A stretch of DNA of 64,000 bases from Bacteroides sp. 519. Lineage in GTDB: Bacteria > Bacteroidota > Bacteroidia > Bacteroidales > Bacteroidaceae. Position 1 is the stretch's first letter, and the number at the start of each line of letters is the position of its first letter. Below, one piece after another: positions 62,178 through 64,000 of this stretch. Location: assembly GCF_010500955.1 (NCBI RefSeq), contig NZ_QVMJ01000017.1, forward strand, positions 1-64,000. Direction: 5' to 3'. The notes beneath the pieces are model-generated. The model saw only the letters and a program-made list of their open reading frames with translations, was not told the origin of the DNA and ran no database searches. Both the position numbers and the translations under genes were made by a program.

Positions 62178-63743
62178 ATGAAAGCAAAATATATTTATAT
62201 CTTATTGTTAGGATTGCTGCCGATATTAAATACTGGCTGCGAAAACCGTCTCGACATTGCCAAACATGGTAATCTGGGAGGTCAGGAAGACTTTTACAAA
62301 ACAGACGCTGATGCCATACAAGCACTGGCCTCGTTATATTCGAGCTGGGGAGGTAACTACTATAACTGGTATATGACAAAGAATCTGCTGGCCGACGATG
62401 TATGGTGTGGTGGAGGCTCGCGTGGCGATAACTCAAGCATGGAGCAACTAAATGAATATACTTTCGATACCGACCATGCCATGGTGCAAGATATGTACTC
62501 GGGTATGTATGCCATCATCTACAAATCCAATCTGATCATCGACCTGCTGGCTCCCGACAGTGATGTAAAGAAGCGCGCCATAGCCGAGGCTAGGTTCTTC
62601 CGTGCTTGGGCAAACTTCGAATTGGTAACGCTCTTCGGTACTGCGCCGGTAGTTGACCACCTGTTGCAACCCAACGAGTATCGTCAAGGAAACAGCACAC
62701 CCGAAGCCTTGTGGAGCATCATCGAAAGCGACTTGGGCGATGCCATCAACTCGGGTGCATTGCCATCCAAAACTGATGCAAATGATAGCGAAACAACCAT
62801 CCGTGTTACCCGCGAAGTGGCTCAAGCCATGCTTGGAAAGGCGTATTTGTTCCAAGGCAAGTATGCTGATGCAGCCTTGATACTCGACAAGGTGATCGAA
62901 TCGGACAAATACCGGTTGTATGATGGCGATTATGATATGTTGCTTCATGTAGCAGCCAATGGAAGCAGCGAATCTATGCTTGAGGTACAAAAACGTAACG
63001 ACTCGGAACAGGCATGGAACCAAATGACAATGACATTCCTGATGATGGGCTGGCGTAGTGATAAGTTGAACATTAGCTGGGATGCCATCACGTACATTGC
63101 CACCGGCACATACGGTTTCTTGAATCCACGTAAAAGTTTATACGATGCTTTTGTAGCTGTAGAAGGAGCCGACGGTTATCGCCTTAACAGCACCATGCGC
63201 AGCTATCCGCAGATGGAAACCATAGGAATTACTGTACAGCCTGGTGCCAGCATGATAGGTCATGAAGGGTACTTCATGTGGAAGAACCGCACCTTGCGCG
63301 AAGATTGCATTTACGATGCATCGTACTTCCAGGCTCTCCAGTATATCAACCTACGTGTAATGCGCTATGCCGAAGTTTTATTGTTAGCCGCCGAAGCCCA
63401 TGTTATGGGAGGAAGCAAGGACAAAGCGCTCGATTACATTAACCAAACACGTACACGCGCTCGCCTCGACCGCCTGACATCCGTAACACTAGACGATGTA
63501 AAGGCAGAAAAGCGCCTTGAGCTTTGCTTGGAATGTGTTCGTTATCAAGATCTTGTTCGCTGGGGCGATGCAGAAACAGTTATGGCCGAGCAGGGCAAAC
63601 AGATTCCTGCTTTCTCGCTCGAAGGTGCCAAGTTCTTGTTCAACAATCCCACGTATGGTTTTAAAACAAAACATAAGTTGTTGCCTATTCCACGCAAAGA
63701 GTTAGAGTTGAACCCCAATATGGTGCAGAATGCTAACTGGTAA
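62178..63743 (+). CDS. susD: SusD/RagB-family outer-membrane glycan-binding lipoprotein
   Basis: A 521-residue surface lipoprotein; lipobox NTGCEN. The TPR-like helical scaffold is visible (AIQALASLYSSWGG, AEARFFRAWANFELVTLFG, EVAQAMLGKAYLFQGKYADA in parts, LRVMRYAEVLLLAAEAHVMGG) and the protein ends with the usual RxxDLVRWG and LLPIPRKELELNPNM motifs. It captures oligosaccharides as a lid on the SusC pore. Target likely the same polysaccharide as the esterase gene that follows; xylan is a fair guess, unproven. Confidence 0.93.
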   Translation: MKAKYIYILLLGLLPILNTGCENRLDIAKHGNLGGQEDFYKTDADAIQALASLYSSWGGNYYNWYMTKNLLADDVWCGGGSRGDNSSMEQLNEYTFDTDHAMVQDMYSGMYAIIYKSNLIIDLLAPDSDVKKRAIAEARFFRAWANFELVTLFGTAPVVDHLLQPNEYRQGNSTPEALWSIIESDLGDAINSGALPSKTDANDSETTIRVTREVAQAMLGKAYLFQGKYADAALILDKVIESDKYRLYDGDYDMLLHVAANGSSESMLEVQKRNDSEQAWNQMTMTFLMMGWRSDKLNISWDAITYIATGTYGFLNPRKSLYDAFVAVEGADGYRLNSTMRSYPQMETIGITVQPGASMIGHEGYFMWKNRTLREDCIYDASYFQALQYINLRVMRYAEVLLLAAEAHVMGGSKDKALDYINQTRTRARLDRLTSVTLDDVKAEKRLELCLECVRYQDLVRWGDAETVMAEQGKQIPAFSLEGAKFLFNNPTYGFKTKHKLLPIPRKELELNPNMVQNANW

Positions 63744-63788
63744 AATTTGAGCACAAAATTATTTTATTCATTTTATAATATATAAACG

Positions 63789-64000
63789 ATGAAAAAACTA
63801 TCCATCTTATCCGCGCTACTTGTGATGTGTATTACATCCTTTGCGCAACAAGCCCTTTGGGGAGGTTCACAGATTGTATCTCCCGAAATTCACAAGAACA
63901 ACACCGTAACCTTCCGTCTACGTGCCCCTAAAGCAGTTAAGGTTGAAGTAACCGGAGACTTTCTGCCCCCGCAGAAAATGGATACCCCTTATGGCAAGTT
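63789..64000 (+). CDS. start of an exported esterase with N-terminal E-set domain (partial)
   Basis: The first 70 codons of a gene that runs past the window. Signal peptide MKKLSILSALLVMCITSFAQ, then QALWGGSQIVSPEIHKNNTVTF and RLRAPKAVKVEVTGDFLPP, the Ig-like (CBM48/E-set) domain that precedes CE1-type feruloyl or acetyl-xylan esterases in Bacteroidota. The gap of 45 bases after susD suggests one operon. The catalytic part is not in view, so the activity is inferred from the N-terminus only. Confidence 0.75.
   Translation, partial: MKKLSILSALLVMCITSFAQQALWGGSQIVSPEIHKNNTVTFRLRAPKAVKVEVTGDFLPPQKMDTPYGK

Overview
The window looks like a chromosomal segment of a Bacteroidales bacterium (Bacteroidota). 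The evidence is a SusC/SusD pair with a 1346-residue hybrid two-component regulator, many Bacteroidota-type promoters (TTTG, 19 nt, TAnnTTTG), lipoprotein-rich surface genes, a PPi-dependent phosphofructokinase, a DUF4252 operon and LytS/LytTR regulators. A Dysgonomonas-like or Parabacteroides-like host is plausible, but the genus cannot be fixed from this sequence. No rRNA, tRNA, CRISPR array or transposase gene was seen.

Layout. 1-11.0 kb: lipoprotein plus outer-membrane barrel, a metal-efflux RND pump fused to its outer-membrane factor, its adaptor, an AbiEii-type toxin-antitoxin pair and a LytS/LytTR two-component pair. 11.1-17.3 kb: AlkZ-like glycosylase, AAA-ATPase/nuclease, xanthine salvage (xpt and permease), a zincin-like protein and an unknown membrane-anchored protein. 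17.4-20.9 kb: an arsR-led operon with ArsF-like and ArsG-like proteins, a small thioredoxin and an ArsP-like permease. 20.9-27.8 kb: ABC ATPase, creD operon, an sRNA, nitronate monooxygenase-like protein, acyltransferase, MFS exporter. 27.8-38.6 kb: GH88, GH43, a second sRNA, a GH31 with dockerin and cohesin-like tail, LytTR regulator and a large sensor kinase. 38.8-46.8 kb: amidase, ECF sigma/DUF4252 operon, YoeB-type toxin-antitoxin, guanine deaminase, FadL-like porin, a His/Ser-rich exported protein. 47-51.3 kb: prmA, GH25 lysozyme, pfp. 51.4-64 kb: a polysaccharide utilization locus (HTCS, SusC, SusD, start of a probable CE1 esterase), with a VapBC-like toxin-antitoxin and an RloA/RloB (AbiL-like) defence pair between the regulator and susC.

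The most unusual feature is the non-coding DNA. About twenty intergenic spaces hold structured repeat elements of a few architectural types: (i) hairpins whose arms are built from 7-bp or 9-10-bp tandem units, several sharing the same apical core CCATGCNGCATCG although their stems are unrelated; (ii) arrays with an exact 22-bp or 23-bp period, two of which (34.9 and 56.5 kb) are copies of each other and two others (17.5 and 47.1 kb) share only the architecture of five palindromic 9-mers every 23 bp; (iii) two copies of a perfect palindrome with 39-40-bp arms. They often begin inside or right beside the stop codons of flanking genes. Two paralogous minus-strand small RNA genes (24.4 and 30.8 kb), each with a perfect promoter and terminator, were also found. 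The long direct repeats upstream of the HTCS gene and of susC suggest that the two are still linked in regulation despite the intervening defence genes.
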